DNA of 64,000 nt from the NCBI GenBank assembly GCA_045106195.1, contig JBGCEH010000019.1:1-64000 (forward strand). Direction: 5' to 3'. Both the position numbers and the translations under genes were made by a program. Position 1 is the first letter of the stretch. Every line of letters begins with the position of its first letter. This DNA is from Granulosicoccus sp045106195 (GTDB taxonomy: Bacteria > Pseudomonadota > Gammaproteobacteria > Granulosicoccales > Granulosicoccaceae). This document shows, piece after piece, positions 43,385-53,017 of the stretch. A model generated the notes under the pieces. It was not told the DNA's origin. It saw only the letters and a list, made by a program, of their open reading frames with translations, and ran no database searches.

Positions 43385-45202
43385 CTACTGCGTAACGACA
43401 ATACAGTCGTCGAACACACCTGGCGATTCGCTGTACAAGGTCACCGCTCCCCGCACACTGGAAGAGGGTGCGGTCACTGTTGCTGAAAAATCCGCAAAAG
43501 CACTTGTTTCCACGGCAAGCTCGCGTCGATCAAGGGCTGCATAGGCTTCGTTCATTAACGTCAGCGTCAAACTAGTATATTCATTACCCATAACCTTTCT
43601 TGCCTTGCACTGCATGGAGTAGCTTATGTCAGGTGAGGCATCGAACTCCTGGTAAAGACAGCCCCCATCTTGCAACGCCAGTGCACCGCTACCGACTGCT
43701 GCATCGTTGGATGCTGTAGCAAGGTTGCTTGCAGCGCAGGACGTCCAGCTGCCCAGTGCCATCTCGAACCCACCATTGCTTAACAGATTGGTTCCGTTCC
43801 CATTAGGGTCCTCAGGATCAGGTACTTCCGGGTCGATGGGTGGCGTTCCCGCAATGAACTCACAGTTGTCGAAACGGGTAACGTCTTCACTGTACAGAAG
43901 AGCTAATCCACGGACCGTTCCCTGCGGGACCGTATCACCAACAATGTAGCGAGTACTGCTGTTTGCGGTGGTGATCTGAGCAACGCGAGACTGCAATGCT
44001 TCATAGTTTTCGTCCAGATAGCTGAGTTCCATGATGGTCCAGTTGCTTCCCGTCCGGTCAGCGTCGCAAGCCAGTGTGTAGTCAGTACCAATCATCACAG
44101 CGACTTCCTGATACAGGCAGCCTCCGTTTGTAATTTGGAGGGCCTGTGAACCATTGTTGTCAACTGAAACCGCACGCGTATCATCGGCAGATCCACAATC
44201 AAGCCAGCCGGCTTTGCCCGCTTCAAAGCCACCGTTTGCCAGAAGGTTGTCTCCATTGGGTGCTGGTGGGTCGACAGGTGGTTCCGGTTCTACCGGAGGT
44301 GTTGTTGTTTCGCCGACCTGAATACGCGGGCCGGATGCATGCCAGATGCCAGGTCCTTCATTTGCGCTGTGCGGTAGATGTGAGACGTACCACAACACGA
44401 GATCAGTGCCGTCGACCGACTCGCCATTTAGATAGTTGTCGCCGATTTCCCCTCGTGCACCGAGTCGCCAGCGACCGATTTCATTACTCCGCCAAGCGCG
44501 TACTGCGACATCGACATTTGAAAAATCATCGGGTTCGCCATCATCATTCGCCGGTATCAGGCTGACGACACTGCCGGTTACTTTGTCCTGAATCCGCCAG
44601 CCGTCAGACTCGGAACGCAGGTCATTGAACTCATCCGTGGGTGCACTACCATCAGCGCGTACAACAAGATCGTTATCGGGATCGCCGAGATCGAAGTCGA
44701 ACATCCAGTGTGCATGGTGGGCGTGGTCGACCAGACACTGCAATCCACGGCTGTAGACTCGGGAATCGAAGTAGCCGTTCTCGCTGAAGTAGTACGTCTG
44801 ATAAATCTGATATTCGCCGATTTGCCAGTTCGAACCTACCTCCAGCATCTTTTCGCCGTTTTGCGTATAGGTTCGTGTGCATTGTGAAAGACCGTCGCAG
44901 ACACTTTCCGGTGCCCCTTGAAGGGCAGGTTGAAGGAAACTCTGGCTGAGAATATCGGCGTAGGGGCCACAGGCATCATTCTGGTATTCCACGCGAATTA
45001 CCGGCATGCTGACCTTGTCGAGAATTTTCTTGCCACCGAATTCGATATTGTTCAGTACAAGTCCCGACGAGTTGTCATTGGTACTGAAGTCAAATGACCA
45101 ACCTTCCCACTCGATAGCGCCGACATGCGTAACGTTGCTCAAGAACAGGGCGACGCCAAGTACCGCATGTCGGACACAGATCTGCGTTTTGATCATGTTC
45201 AT
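43385..45202 (-). CDS. Secreted copper amine oxidase-like protein (catalytic domain) with two C-terminal binding modules
   Basis: A 605-residue exported protein (signal ending about residue 29). Residues 31-300 follow the catalytic domain of copper amine oxidases: WEGWSFDF...GLVLNNIEF...ILDKVSMPVIRVEY at the start; QIGEYQIYQTYYFSENG, where Y131 falls on the tyrosine that becomes the topaquinone cofactor (usual context N-Y-D/E is E-Y-Q here); DHAHHAHWMFDFDLGD, giving the HxH copper pair; and LVLWYVSHLPH, whose H278 is seven residues after the tryptophan as in authentic enzymes. The region that normally carries the catalytic aspartate is shortened. A proline-rich linker then leads to two similar modules of about 130 residues (NGGFEAGKAGWLDCG; NGGFEMALGSWTSC) of galactose-binding type. 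Start overlaps the upstream gene stop (ATGA). Enzymatic activity is uncertain. Confidence 0.7.
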   Translation of the reverse strand: MNMIKTQICVRHAVLGVALFLSNVTHVGAIEWEGWSFDFSTNDNSSGLVLNNIEFGGKKILDKVSMPVIRVEYQNDACGPYADILSQSFLQPALQGAPESVCDGLSQCTRTYTQNGEKMLEVGSNWQIGEYQIYQTYYFSENGYFDSRVYSRGLQCLVDHAHHAHWMFDFDLGDPDNDLVVRADGSAPTDEFNDLRSESDGWRIQDKVTGSVVSLIPANDDGEPDDFSNVDVAVRAWRSNEIGRWRLGARGEIGDNYLNGESVDGTDLVLWYVSHLPHSANEGPGIWHASGPRIQVGETTTPPVEPEPPVDPPAPNGDNLLANGGFEAGKAGWLDCGSADDTRAVSVDNNGSQALQITNGGCLYQEVAVMIGTDYTLACDADRTGSNWTIMELSYLDENYEALQSRVAQITTANSSTRYIVGDTVPQGTVRGLALLYSEDVTRFDNCEFIAGTPPIDPEVPDPEDPNGNGTNLLSNGGFEMALGSWTSCAASNLATASNDAAVGSGALALQDGGCLYQEFDASPDISYSMQCKARKVMGNEYTSLTLTLMNEAYAALDRRELAVETSAFADFSATVTAPSSSVRGAVTLYSESPGVFDDCIVVTQ

Positions 45203-45882
45203 TGCAATGGCCCTCCGTCAACGATCACGCCCGCACCAATGTCCACACGAGCGCTGTAAAGAGGTGGCTCGCCATCACCGGTGCCGAAGGTGACATAAAG
45301 CATGCGCGTGTCGTAGAAAAAGGCTGTAGAGCCGTCAGATGCTGTCTTTGCAGGGTAGGTCATCATCGCCGTGCCATCGAGTGCATTCAGGTCGAAGCCA
45401 TCAGCCTCGAGCGACTGCCTGACAAGTGATATGGCTTGCTCAACTTCAAGCGGACTTTCGGTGGGTTGCCATTCGCTGGCGGGTTGTTTTCGCACATTGA
45501 CGGTGCCGTCGCGGCCCAGTGTGGCCTCTACGGTTTCATCTGTGTCATAGTTGTAGAAGATAAAGCTTGCAACGTCATCGCTTTTGGATGTGGACAACGA
45601 TTCGTCAAATACGCCGTAGTTGTCGCCTATGGAATTGAGCAGGTCGGGGTTATTCATCACAGAACGTCGTGCGACGTCGACAATCGATTGCCGCGCGCGT
45701 GGTCGCAGCTGGGCGGGAATTCGCTGCTGTTCTTCCATATTGAGTGGCTCTGGTGGCCAGACCCCTTCACGAATGCCGGAGACACTATCGTGCGAATGTG
45801 AATGCGAGTCGGGAAGGTCAACATCGTTATCGCAGGCAGATAACGTTATTAGTAACAGCAGTATCGTCAGACAGATTCGCAT
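45199..45882 (-). CDS. Lipoprotein resembling N-terminal domains of copper amine oxidases
   Basis: A 227-residue lipoprotein; the ATG at 45882 gives a short signal with lipobox LITLSAC (cysteine at 17), followed by a histidine patch SHSHSHD. The rest resembles the D2/D3 type domains of copper amine oxidases: IFYNYDTDETVEATLGRDGT with the later PLEVEQAISLVRQSL, and RMLYVTF then LYSARVDIGAGVIVDGGPLQ, close to the usual ARVDL-AG-V pattern. The gene immediately precedes, and overlaps by 4 bases, the catalytic-domain-like gene, so both parts of the enzyme appear split over two coupled genes. An earlier start in the same frame (45945) would destroy the signal peptide. Likeness is by pattern, not alignment. 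Confidence 0.6.
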   Translation of the reverse strand: MRICLTILLLLITLSACDNDVDLPDSHSHSHDSVSGIREGVWPPEPLNMEEQQRIPAQLRPRARQSIVDVARRSVMNNPDLLNSIGDNYGVFDESLSTSKSDDVASFIFYNYDTDETVEATLGRDGTVNVRKQPASEWQPTESPLEVEQAISLVRQSLEADGFDLNALDGTAMMTYPAKTASDGSTAFFYDTRMLYVTFGTGDGEPPLYSARVDIGAGVIVDGGPLQ

Positions 45883-45963
45883 GGGTCTAGTGCTTTGGGA
45901 TTGAACCCATAGGCAAGTCACGTTTCGTGCCAGATGCTCAGCCATGCTAACAATAGCGGCAAT

Positions 45964-45994
45964 GAAAAAGGCTGCTCCTGAAACCGGGGCAGCC
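45964..45994 (-). terminator. Rho-independent terminator after the patatin/Omp85 gene
   Basis: GGCTGCTCC (45970-45978) pairs with GGGGCAGCC (45986-45994), loop TGAAACC. On the minus strand the stem is followed by TTTTTCATT. It lies 84 bases after the stop of the minus-strand patatin gene, so it terminates that operon. Confidence 0.85.
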
Positions 45995-46077
45995 CTGGTA
46001 AATCCATTGACGGTTAACGTACCCTAACAATCGGGTCAGCGTTCATGAAATCTACCGATTAGTCATTTAACGGGCGA

Positions 46078-48336
46078 TTAGCGAAAGAACGAACCTATAG
46101 AGAAGTAGAACCTGTCAGCATCCTGATCGTTCGTGCCGTAGCCCAGATAAATGGGACCAATTGGAGTATCAAGTCCGGCAAATGCGCTGCCTGCTACCAC
46201 AAGTCCGTCCAGAGAAACATCGCTACGTTCTGCAAAGACGTCTCCAGCCTCTAGAGATCCGCCAACATAAATTGGAAGATCAAAGAGGATTGAGCGCGGA
46301 TTGATACGTTGGTACAAGGTGCTTGAAAGCAGCAAGGAGTGCTGTCCGCGCAGCTCATCTTCGGTAAACCCGGACAGTTGTAAAAATCCACCCAAGCGCG
46401 CACTGACTCGTGCGTCACTGTCGGGTCCTTCTGTGCTGGATACTGAAGCCCGCAGAGTCAGAGTGCTTGCACCCCGCGTCCATGGCTTCAAGATAAGCAG
46501 CTCTGTCTCGGAATAGTCCAGTTCTGCATCGCCAGCCTCGAGATGCTCGGTATGTGAAACCCTTGCCAGTACTCCGGTATGCGGCCAGGAAAGCTCATCG
46601 AGCGAGTCCACTGTGAAGCTTACGAATGCACTGGCGTCATCTTCACTAGGCAGATCGGCAACATCGCGGTCCGAGTCTTCGATGGCAAGTGATTCCAATT
46701 CGGTTGAACCGTAGCGCAGGCCAAAACGCAATTCGCCCCATCGGTCGAACGTCACACCGCCATCGAGCCCGGCACGGATCAAACCTTCGCGTTGCGCGTC
46801 TAACGGTACGTCACCATCATCGAAAAACGGTGAATTACCACGAGTGAGCAGCAAGCTGGGTTCGAAGAAGTATCGCTGGCGGTATCCAAAGGGCTGATAG
46901 AACTCGTTGACAACCCGCGTTACGTCACCGATCGTTACTTTGCCGCGGTACTCGCCACCGCGCCGGTTAACCTGTGGCTTTGTGTAAGACATACCGAGCG
47001 CAAACCGGGTGTCTTCGTTCAGATCGGAGTCCAGCGCCAGCCCGAAGCGATAGAAGCTGAGCTGGGTGCCGTAAGCGTTTGCCTGCAGGGTAAGTTCACC
47101 AAGCGAGTCAACGTCATAGCTGATTCGTTCAAATAATCCGGTTGCATAGAGATCGGCGATGTCATTGCCCAGTGAAACTGCGTCCAGCGATTCATCAATC
47201 TCAACGTCGAGGAAATCGAGAACCAGTTTGTCCGACAGACCGGAGTCTTGATCGATACTGATTGAGGTGATCATCGGGCGCATTGCCTTGATACGGGCGC
47301 GTGCGTCGATATGTGCCCGCCAGGCTTGCTCGTCAAGAGCCAGTGGTAGCAATTGGCTTGACAGTGCTTTCACGGCGGCCTCACCGCGTTCGATCATGGT
47401 CACGGCATCGGAGAAGCTGGCGAAACCGAACTCATCCAGTTTAGGCTCGATAAGGATGTCGGTATCGCGTAACGATGCGCGCTGGGCGCGTACACTTGGG
47501 TCTGTCAGGAGTTTTTGTGTCTGTCGTAAAACGCCACCGAAACCCTTTATGGAATCTGCCGGCAGAGCATCTGAACCAACCGAGACTACCAGTACGCGAT
47601 CGCTACCCATTTCGCGGGCAGTTGATACGGGAAGGTTGTCAATGAATCCGCCGTCGATCAGTCGTCGCCCGTCAATCTCAACCGGTGGGATAAGGCCGGG
47701 CAGGGCCATTGATGCCAGAGTGGCAGCAGCCAGATCACCTTTTGCCAGCTTTACCACCGAGCCTGTTGACAGATCCATGGCAACGGCCCGGAAAGGAATT
47801 GGGAGTTCATCGAAATCGGTCACTGCGCGCGCGTCGACCAGTAATTTTGAAAGCGTCAGCCACAGACTTTGACCTTGTACGACACCGTCTGGAAGTACCG
47901 GTACGCCACCTTCAAAAGATAAATAGCCATCAGCGAGAAATCCGACATCGTCGGTCTTTCGTCGAAACGTTGCTCGTTCGCGGACCGTACTGTCGTCAAA
48001 TATTGCAGTCCAGTCTTGCCTGGTAGCAAATTCTTCGATTTCCTCACCGTTGTAGCCTGCGGCGTATAACGCACCAACAACTGAGCCCATGCTGGATCCG
48101 GCGATGACATCGACGGGAATCTGCATGTCCTCCAGCGCCTTAATGACACCGATATGCGCGATACCCCTCGCACTACCGCCACCCAGAACCAGACCGATAC
48201 GATCACGACCGAGATCTGTAGCACCTGAAGATGCCGTGGAGTTGGCTAGCGCATCGTCATTTGCCGAGGCGACTGAAGTCGCCACAGCAAGCAGCGATGA
48301 GAGTACGAGGGTGATGCAGGAGGAATGGACTCGCAT
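46078..48336 (-). CDS. Patatin-like phospholipase with POTRA and Omp85-type beta-barrel (type Vd-like)
   Basis: A 752-residue exported protein. Signal peptide ends near residue 25. Patatin domain: glycine-rich oxyanion motif GLVLGGGSARG (48-58), nucleophile serine in AGSSMGS (Ser82) and catalytic aspartate in LIDGGFIDN. After about residue 330 there is a POTRA-like segment (DKLVLDFLDVEIDESLDAVSLG), then a beta-barrel region of alternating residues ending in the outer-membrane terminus FYFSIGSFFR. This is the plan of PlpD-type (type V secretion d) proteins, which translocate or display their own lipase. It is 5 bases downstream of the cti gene, so both are co-transcribed. Confidence 0.87.
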   Translation of the reverse strand: MRVHSSCITLVLSSLLAVATSVASANDDALANSTASSGATDLGRDRIGLVLGGGSARGIAHIGVIKALEDMQIPVDVIAGSSMGSVVGALYAAGYNGEEIEEFATRQDWTAIFDDSTVRERATFRRKTDDVGFLADGYLSFEGGVPVLPDGVVQGQSLWLTLSKLLVDARAVTDFDELPIPFRAVAMDLSTGSVVKLAKGDLAAATLASMALPGLIPPVEIDGRRLIDGGFIDNLPVSTAREMGSDRVLVVSVGSDALPADSIKGFGGVLRQTQKLLTDPSVRAQRASLRDTDILIEPKLDEFGFASFSDAVTMIERGEAAVKALSSQLLPLALDEQAWRAHIDARARIKAMRPMITSISIDQDSGLSDKLVLDFLDVEIDESLDAVSLGNDIADLYATGLFERISYDVDSLGELTLQANAYGTQLSFYRFGLALDSDLNEDTRFALGMSYTKPQVNRRGGEYRGKVTIGDVTRVVNEFYQPFGYRQRYFFEPSLLLTRGNSPFFDDGDVPLDAQREGLIRAGLDGGVTFDRWGELRFGLRYGSTELESLAIEDSDRDVADLPSEDDASAFVSFTVDSLDELSWPHTGVLARVSHTEHLEAGDAELDYSETELLILKPWTRGASTLTLRASVSSTEGPDSDARVSARLGGFLQLSGFTEDELRGQHSLLLSSTLYQRINPRSILFDLPIYVGGSLEAGDVFAERSDVSLDGLVVAGSAFAGLDTPIGPIYLGYGTNDQDADRFYFSIGSFFR

Positions 48337-48341
48337 GGTGA

Positions 48342-50747
48342 TTATCGGTTCTCGAGACGGTTGAAGTCGAGCAATCCGGATTCGACCGGCTCGGCTTCGG
48401 CATAGACCTCATGGACTTCATCGGCGTGTGCCCAGAATGCTTCGTGGGTTCGACGAATTCCGTGTGTCTGCATGAACGTTGAATAGTCGGCGGGGGATCC
48501 TATAGACGATGCGTCAGCGAGGAAGCCGTCCAGTTCTGCTTCATTGGCATGCCAGAATGCACTCGGGTAGTCAGCTACAACACCGCGAAATACATCGAGC
48601 GTGTCCTCGTCGGGCAGGAGGTTCTTATCCTCTGCAAACAAGCTGGTGATGTTGGCGTGAGCCACGTGGCGGACAACACTGTAGAGGTGCATTGTCTCGT
48701 CTGGTGCCCTTATGCTTAACAAGGCGAATTCAGGGAACTCGGCAAGTTGTCGACCTTCAAGTGTTGCCAGTTGCTGCAACGCTGCACGATGTGCTGGCGG
48801 CACGTCTGGATGATTGAGTGACAAGCTATCGTCAAGCACCGGTTCCAGATGCTCGAGCAATGCTGTACGCAGCGCTGTTTCTGGATCGGCTTTGTCTAAA
48901 TCCAGACCTTCAACCATATCCATCATCGACATGGACGCCGCAATGTGTTCACGCATGGCATCATCGGGGTCGCGATACCAGCTGTCGAGTACGTCCTGGC
49001 GGACGTCGCGAGGTAATAGTGTGGCATAAGCGGTCTCACCTTCCTGACGCAGGAAATCCATATAGAAGCGAGTGGCGAGTTGATGTCCCAGACTGCCAAA
49101 TACATCGAATTCAGCAACCAGAAGGTAATGTATGCGCTCAAGCAGCGGGTAGTTGATCAGCCAGCCTGTTTTAGGTTCATCCCCTACGAGGCCGTGTACC
49201 ACCGACGCACTATCGAAGTGACGGAAAACTGTCAAGGCGGCATTCGGATTATCGCCATCGCCGTCCCACAGGTAGTCGAGTGACAGACGCTGATCGTTCG
49301 GCCGTGACTCCATCATTGTGTTCATCTTGGCATCGATGTATTCCCGATTGTTCTTCGCATAGGTGCTCCAGATGCTGAGCAGGCTGGCGTAGTCGCTGCT
49401 TCCCGAAGGGAACTCAAGCTTGTGTGCCTGCTCCATGAGGAATTCGTCGATGTTGCTGACGGTCTGATTTTCAGGGTCAACAAACAGGACCCAGAAGTGA
49501 TTCTGGATAACGTTCAACGCCACCTGGCCGCGGCAAACCGGCCCTTTCATGTAGCCCATGATGGTGTAGCGGGCATTCTCCAGCATGAAACGGTAGCGTG
49601 ATTTTACGGGTAATGACTCGTAGACTAGAAATGGATTGCTTGCGACTTCGGCTGAGTAGCCCGGCAATTGCTCCACCTCGAAATCGTTGTCGAAGAACAG
49701 CCTGTCGATCCATGCCATTCTTTCCTGGTTCAATGCCCATGGCAAGTGGCTCTTGGCAATGACTGTCTCCGGATTGTGCCAGAGGCGGTACCAAAAGGGT
49801 GCGTCACCCGGGTCCTGAAAAGGCAGCCGCGTGACTATGGGAACAATGGGTTCTCCTGGCGGTGTGCTGGAGCGAACAAGCTTGTACCAGACACTGCCAT
49901 TACCCACCAGTTCATTGAAATGCAGGCTGGCAAGGAACAAATGCTCGTAGAGGTAGCGTGCAACCAGCTTCTCCTTGTTGGTGCTACCGTTAAGACGTGT
50001 TTCCCAGCGGGCTATGGCGGCATTGTGTTCAGGAGGTGGCTCCGGATTCATCATGTGTGCACCGCTGGCAAGCCAGTCGGTCAGTGTTGCTCTTTCATCA
50101 TCAGCAAGAGCCGGTAGAGCATAGGGCATACCACCGAAAGGATTGTCGGCTGCGTAGTGCGGGAATTGTTCAACAGTTGGGCAATAACCTGAATTGTTCA
50201 GTTCAAAGCTCATTTGCTCTTCAGGCAGCGGCTCGTTGTTCGCGACCGGCTGAGGGTTTGTTGCTTTGAGTTCAAGCATGCGGTTCATCAGGCTCGATTC
50301 GAGATTGGCCGTTGGTGTTTGCGCACGTTCGTTCAGCACAGGATGGAACCCGCGTTCGCGCCAGCCCTCTGTGTCCAGTTCATCTATATATAATCTGGAT
50401 GGGTCCTGATCCGCTATTTTGACCCCATAGACCGATTCTTTGCTCCCGCCTCGCTCGATACCTTCCATCGAAGTCAGTTTCAATTGACAGGCAGCGTCAT
50501 AGCAGGCGTGACAGACGACACAGCGTTTCTCAAGTACCGGACGAACGTTTGTCAGGAAGTCAGACGCCAGAGTCTGGCTGACCGGTCTTGCTCGCGCCTC
50601 AACCTGTGCAGTACCGAAGGCGCCGTCGAGAGCCTGGCGCTCACTGTTGTCTAGGGTTGCGCAACTGACCATTAGCACGGCCATGGCGGTGATGGATACC
50701 GCCCTAGGGTGTGGCGCCCGATGGAAGGGGAAAATTTGAGACAGCAT
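48342..50747 (-). CDS. cti: Fatty acid cis/trans isomerase
   Basis: An 801-residue periplasmic heme enzyme that converts cis to trans unsaturated acyl chains of membrane phospholipids, stiffening membranes under solvent or heat stress. The heme-binding motif CVVCH lies at residues 76-80 from the chosen start, in a short region FLTNVRPVLEKRCVVCHACYD; other Cti-typical stretches are GGMPYALPALADDE and LARVFLARNFLVYE-like blocks near VASNPFLVYESLPVKSRYRF. The ATG at 50747 gives a hydrophobic leader (ITAMAVLMVSC) and is preceded by AGGAG at a 10-base distance; an upstream in-frame ATG at 50852 would put a charged stretch before the signal. The next gene, a patatin-like outer membrane lipase, follows after 5 bases. 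Confidence 0.85.
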   Translation of the reverse strand: MLSQIFPFHRAPHPRAVSITAMAVLMVSCATLDNSERQALDGAFGTAQVEARARPVSQTLASDFLTNVRPVLEKRCVVCHACYDAACQLKLTSMEGIERGGSKESVYGVKIADQDPSRLYIDELDTEGWRERGFHPVLNERAQTPTANLESSLMNRMLELKATNPQPVANNEPLPEEQMSFELNNSGYCPTVEQFPHYAADNPFGGMPYALPALADDERATLTDWLASGAHMMNPEPPPEHNAAIARWETRLNGSTNKEKLVARYLYEHLFLASLHFNELVGNGSVWYKLVRSSTPPGEPIVPIVTRLPFQDPGDAPFWYRLWHNPETVIAKSHLPWALNQERMAWIDRLFFDNDFEVEQLPGYSAEVASNPFLVYESLPVKSRYRFMLENARYTIMGYMKGPVCRGQVALNVIQNHFWVLFVDPENQTVSNIDEFLMEQAHKLEFPSGSSDYASLLSIWSTYAKNNREYIDAKMNTMMESRPNDQRLSLDYLWDGDGDNPNAALTVFRHFDSASVVHGLVGDEPKTGWLINYPLLERIHYLLVAEFDVFGSLGHQLATRFYMDFLRQEGETAYATLLPRDVRQDVLDSWYRDPDDAMREHIAASMSMMDMVEGLDLDKADPETALRTALLEHLEPVLDDSLSLNHPDVPPAHRAALQQLATLEGRQLAEFPEFALLSIRAPDETMHLYSVVRHVAHANITSLFAEDKNLLPDEDTLDVFRGVVADYPSAFWHANEAELDGFLADASSIGSPADYSTFMQTHGIRRTHEAFWAHADEVHEVYAEAEPVESGLLDFNRLENR

Positions 50748-51012
50748 CTTGCGAAGACTCCTGAGTATTGCGCAGTTACCAGTATTGCCCATTAGTCCAT
50801 GTTGTGCCCTTTCAACAGTAGCTTCAGGCAATGACTTGCAACTGCATTTCACGGGATTGTGCAGCGTGCCGCAGCTTCTGGGGATCAGCAGAAGCTGTTT
50901 GTCGGCATGCTGAACTCAGTCTAAGCGGGCAACTTTGCGATTCCTATGTATCGTTTCGATAGCATGGGGGCATAGGAAGCAGCTCTGGCCGTTGCCAGGC
51001 CTTGTGAATTTA

Positions 51013-52989
51013 TCAGTTTGCGGACGTTGTCAGCCTGACAACGCTGTAAGGTCCGAGAGTAAGAGTCGGCAGGCCAACAGCTTTTGTTGTCTGTTCAAAC
51101 CCATCGCAGAACTGTGTGCAGTGATCGAATGTATCCAGCGACAACGTGGCCACCTTGCCGTTCGTCAGGTTCAGGCCTTTAATCTCAGCACATCGCGAAT
51201 CACACGTAAGATTCGCTATCCAGACAATCCATGTTTCGCCGTTTTGATAACCGACCGCTTCCACCTCTCGACCCATGGATGAATGTATCGACATTTGTGC
51301 CTTGCTTGCCGCTTTCGTTAGTCCAGCCATGACATGATAGACAGGATAGACCTGTCTGGCCGTATCGTCGAAACCTGGTCTTTTCCAATCTTCTTGATGG
51401 TTCACGATGCCGAATTCGCCGGTGGGTGCGTGAAGATTGACGCAGTCGATACCACCGCGTGCCATATGGGCCACATAGCCCACGGTCCAAGCAGCATTGA
51501 TCAGCCCACGTTGTCGCGGATCCATTCGTGCCATGGCTATGCGGGTGTTGTCGGGGTTGTCCATGGTTTTGGAGCCGTAGGGATTAAAGCGCATCCCGAT
51601 GGAGCTGGGTCCAACGTGGTAAGGCTTGTGACCGGCAAACGAACGACAGGTTTTTATGATGTGGGGAATGGCTTCAAGATTTTCGGTGACGGTAATATCG
51701 TCGCTGGCATGGGTAATCGTATTACTTGCGTGACCGATAAAATCAACGTGTTCTGTTGGTGGACGATGCCGGTTCAGTTCCGGGAAAAATGACAACATGC
51801 CACCGCCAACAGCGGCTTCGGGAAAATATATCCGTGTCTCGTCGTAGATCTCTGCAAGCGGCGTGACCTTGGGCCATGATGTGCCCGGCATGATTGAACT
51901 CAGATACATGGCGGGTGCAATATGAATGGTACGTAGTGTAACGTCTGCCTCACGACATTGATTAGCCAGTTTTGCGATTTCAGCTTTGAAATCCTTGTCG
52001 GGGATGATGGCCTGAAGGTCGATGTGTGAATCAATATGGTGGGCCAGCTCAGCGGCCTGCTTGAGATGATTACTGTCGTGTTTGTCCAGCTCGTGCCAGA
52101 CAACGAGTTGCTGTGGGGAGAGTTCCTTGAGCAAGTTCTGATGAGCGATAGCGCCCTGCAGGTGTTGAGGCTCAAGTCCAAGTCCGATATCCGGCATGCG
52201 TTGCGTCCCAACACTATCGTTGACAGTAATGATGCAAGGATGGGCGTCTTGTGCGCCTTTGTCTTCAGGGATATGTTCGGCACTTGTTGATATTGTCAGG
52301 CTGACCGACTGTTGAATCGATTCTGATCTGGGAATGGTAAATGGCCACGGCAAGGAAATGGGTCGAACGTAGGTCTTATATGAAGCATCGTTCCATTGAC
52401 GATGATCTTCCATCTCGAATGTATCGCCTGTCATCCTGCAGCACACACGTACCCCGGGTAAAACGTTGTGGGTCAGGGCTCTGATGTTCTTGAACGGTTG
52501 GACAGGGTCAACCAGCTCGGGAAACTCGGATTGGTCGACATCTCCATTGACATGCTCGACAGTTACGGGTTGTCCTGCTACACCCGTAACGGGGTGAAGC
52601 ACAACAAACCCAGTGCGATTAGTCAGAAAGTCTGTGATTGCCGTGTATTTACCGGTAAAAGACAATGAGCCATCAGCAGTTCCCGTGATACTGGCTTTAT
52701 AGTGGATTTCCTGTTGATCATCCTTGCAAATTGCATCGAATGAAACCTGAAATGCATCTTCGGATTGATCAATTTGTATATTGCTCAGTGCCGGCAGGTA
52801 GGTACCCCAGTCCTTGTCTCGTACAACAAAGGCGATGTTTCTGATGGCCTCCTTGCCATATACCTTGATAAATCGTAACGCCCCCTGGTCAAATTCACAG
52901 GAAACCGGACCAGCGAACAAAGTCCGCATCGGTACCACCGGTTCGTCGGTGCCGTAGAGCTTCACGTTGTCAGACGGATTCTTGGCCAT
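51013..52989 (-). CDS. apnL: Candidate D-apionolactonase (ApnL-like)
   Basis: A 658-residue protein from the ATG at 52989 (a TTG at 53046 inside the ATPase gene is the other option). No signal peptide. The sequence looks like a TIM-barrel glycoside-hydrolase-type fold with flanking beta domains (IGLGLEPQHLQGAI, QLVVWHELDKHDSNHL, GPSSIGMRFNPYGSKTMDN, ending LTLGPYSVVRLTT). I cannot identify it by motif alone; the call rests on the gene order: it closes an operon with a sugar ABC importer and lies in a locus that also encodes ApnO, OiaK, OiaX and an ApsD candidate, the known partners of the lactonase that hydrolyses D-apionolactone to D-apionate. Otherwise it is an unassigned glycosidase. Confidence 0.55.
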   Translation of the reverse strand: MAKNPSDNVKLYGTDEPVVPMRTLFAGPVSCEFDQGALRFIKVYGKEAIRNIAFVVRDKDWGTYLPALSNIQIDQSEDAFQVSFDAICKDDQQEIHYKASITGTADGSLSFTGKYTAITDFLTNRTGFVVLHPVTGVAGQPVTVEHVNGDVDQSEFPELVDPVQPFKNIRALTHNVLPGVRVCCRMTGDTFEMEDHRQWNDASYKTYVRPISLPWPFTIPRSESIQQSVSLTISTSAEHIPEDKGAQDAHPCIITVNDSVGTQRMPDIGLGLEPQHLQGAIAHQNLLKELSPQQLVVWHELDKHDSNHLKQAAELAHHIDSHIDLQAIIPDKDFKAEIAKLANQCREADVTLRTIHIAPAMYLSSIMPGTSWPKVTPLAEIYDETRIYFPEAAVGGGMLSFFPELNRHRPPTEHVDFIGHASNTITHASDDITVTENLEAIPHIIKTCRSFAGHKPYHVGPSSIGMRFNPYGSKTMDNPDNTRIAMARMDPRQRGLINAAWTVGYVAHMARGGIDCVNLHAPTGEFGIVNHQEDWKRPGFDDTARQVYPVYHVMAGLTKAASKAQMSIHSSMGREVEAVGYQNGETWIVWIANLTCDSRCAEIKGLNLTNGKVATLSLDTFDHCTQFCDGFEQTTKAVGLPTLTLGPYSVVRLTTSAN

Positions 52990-53017
52990 ACGCTTGGTGT
53001 CTCGACTCTTTACAGGA

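Noticed and set aside
50748..50852. Longer start for cti
   Set aside because: It places a charged, cysteine-containing stretch in front of the signal; the ATG at 50747 has a good ribosome binding site.
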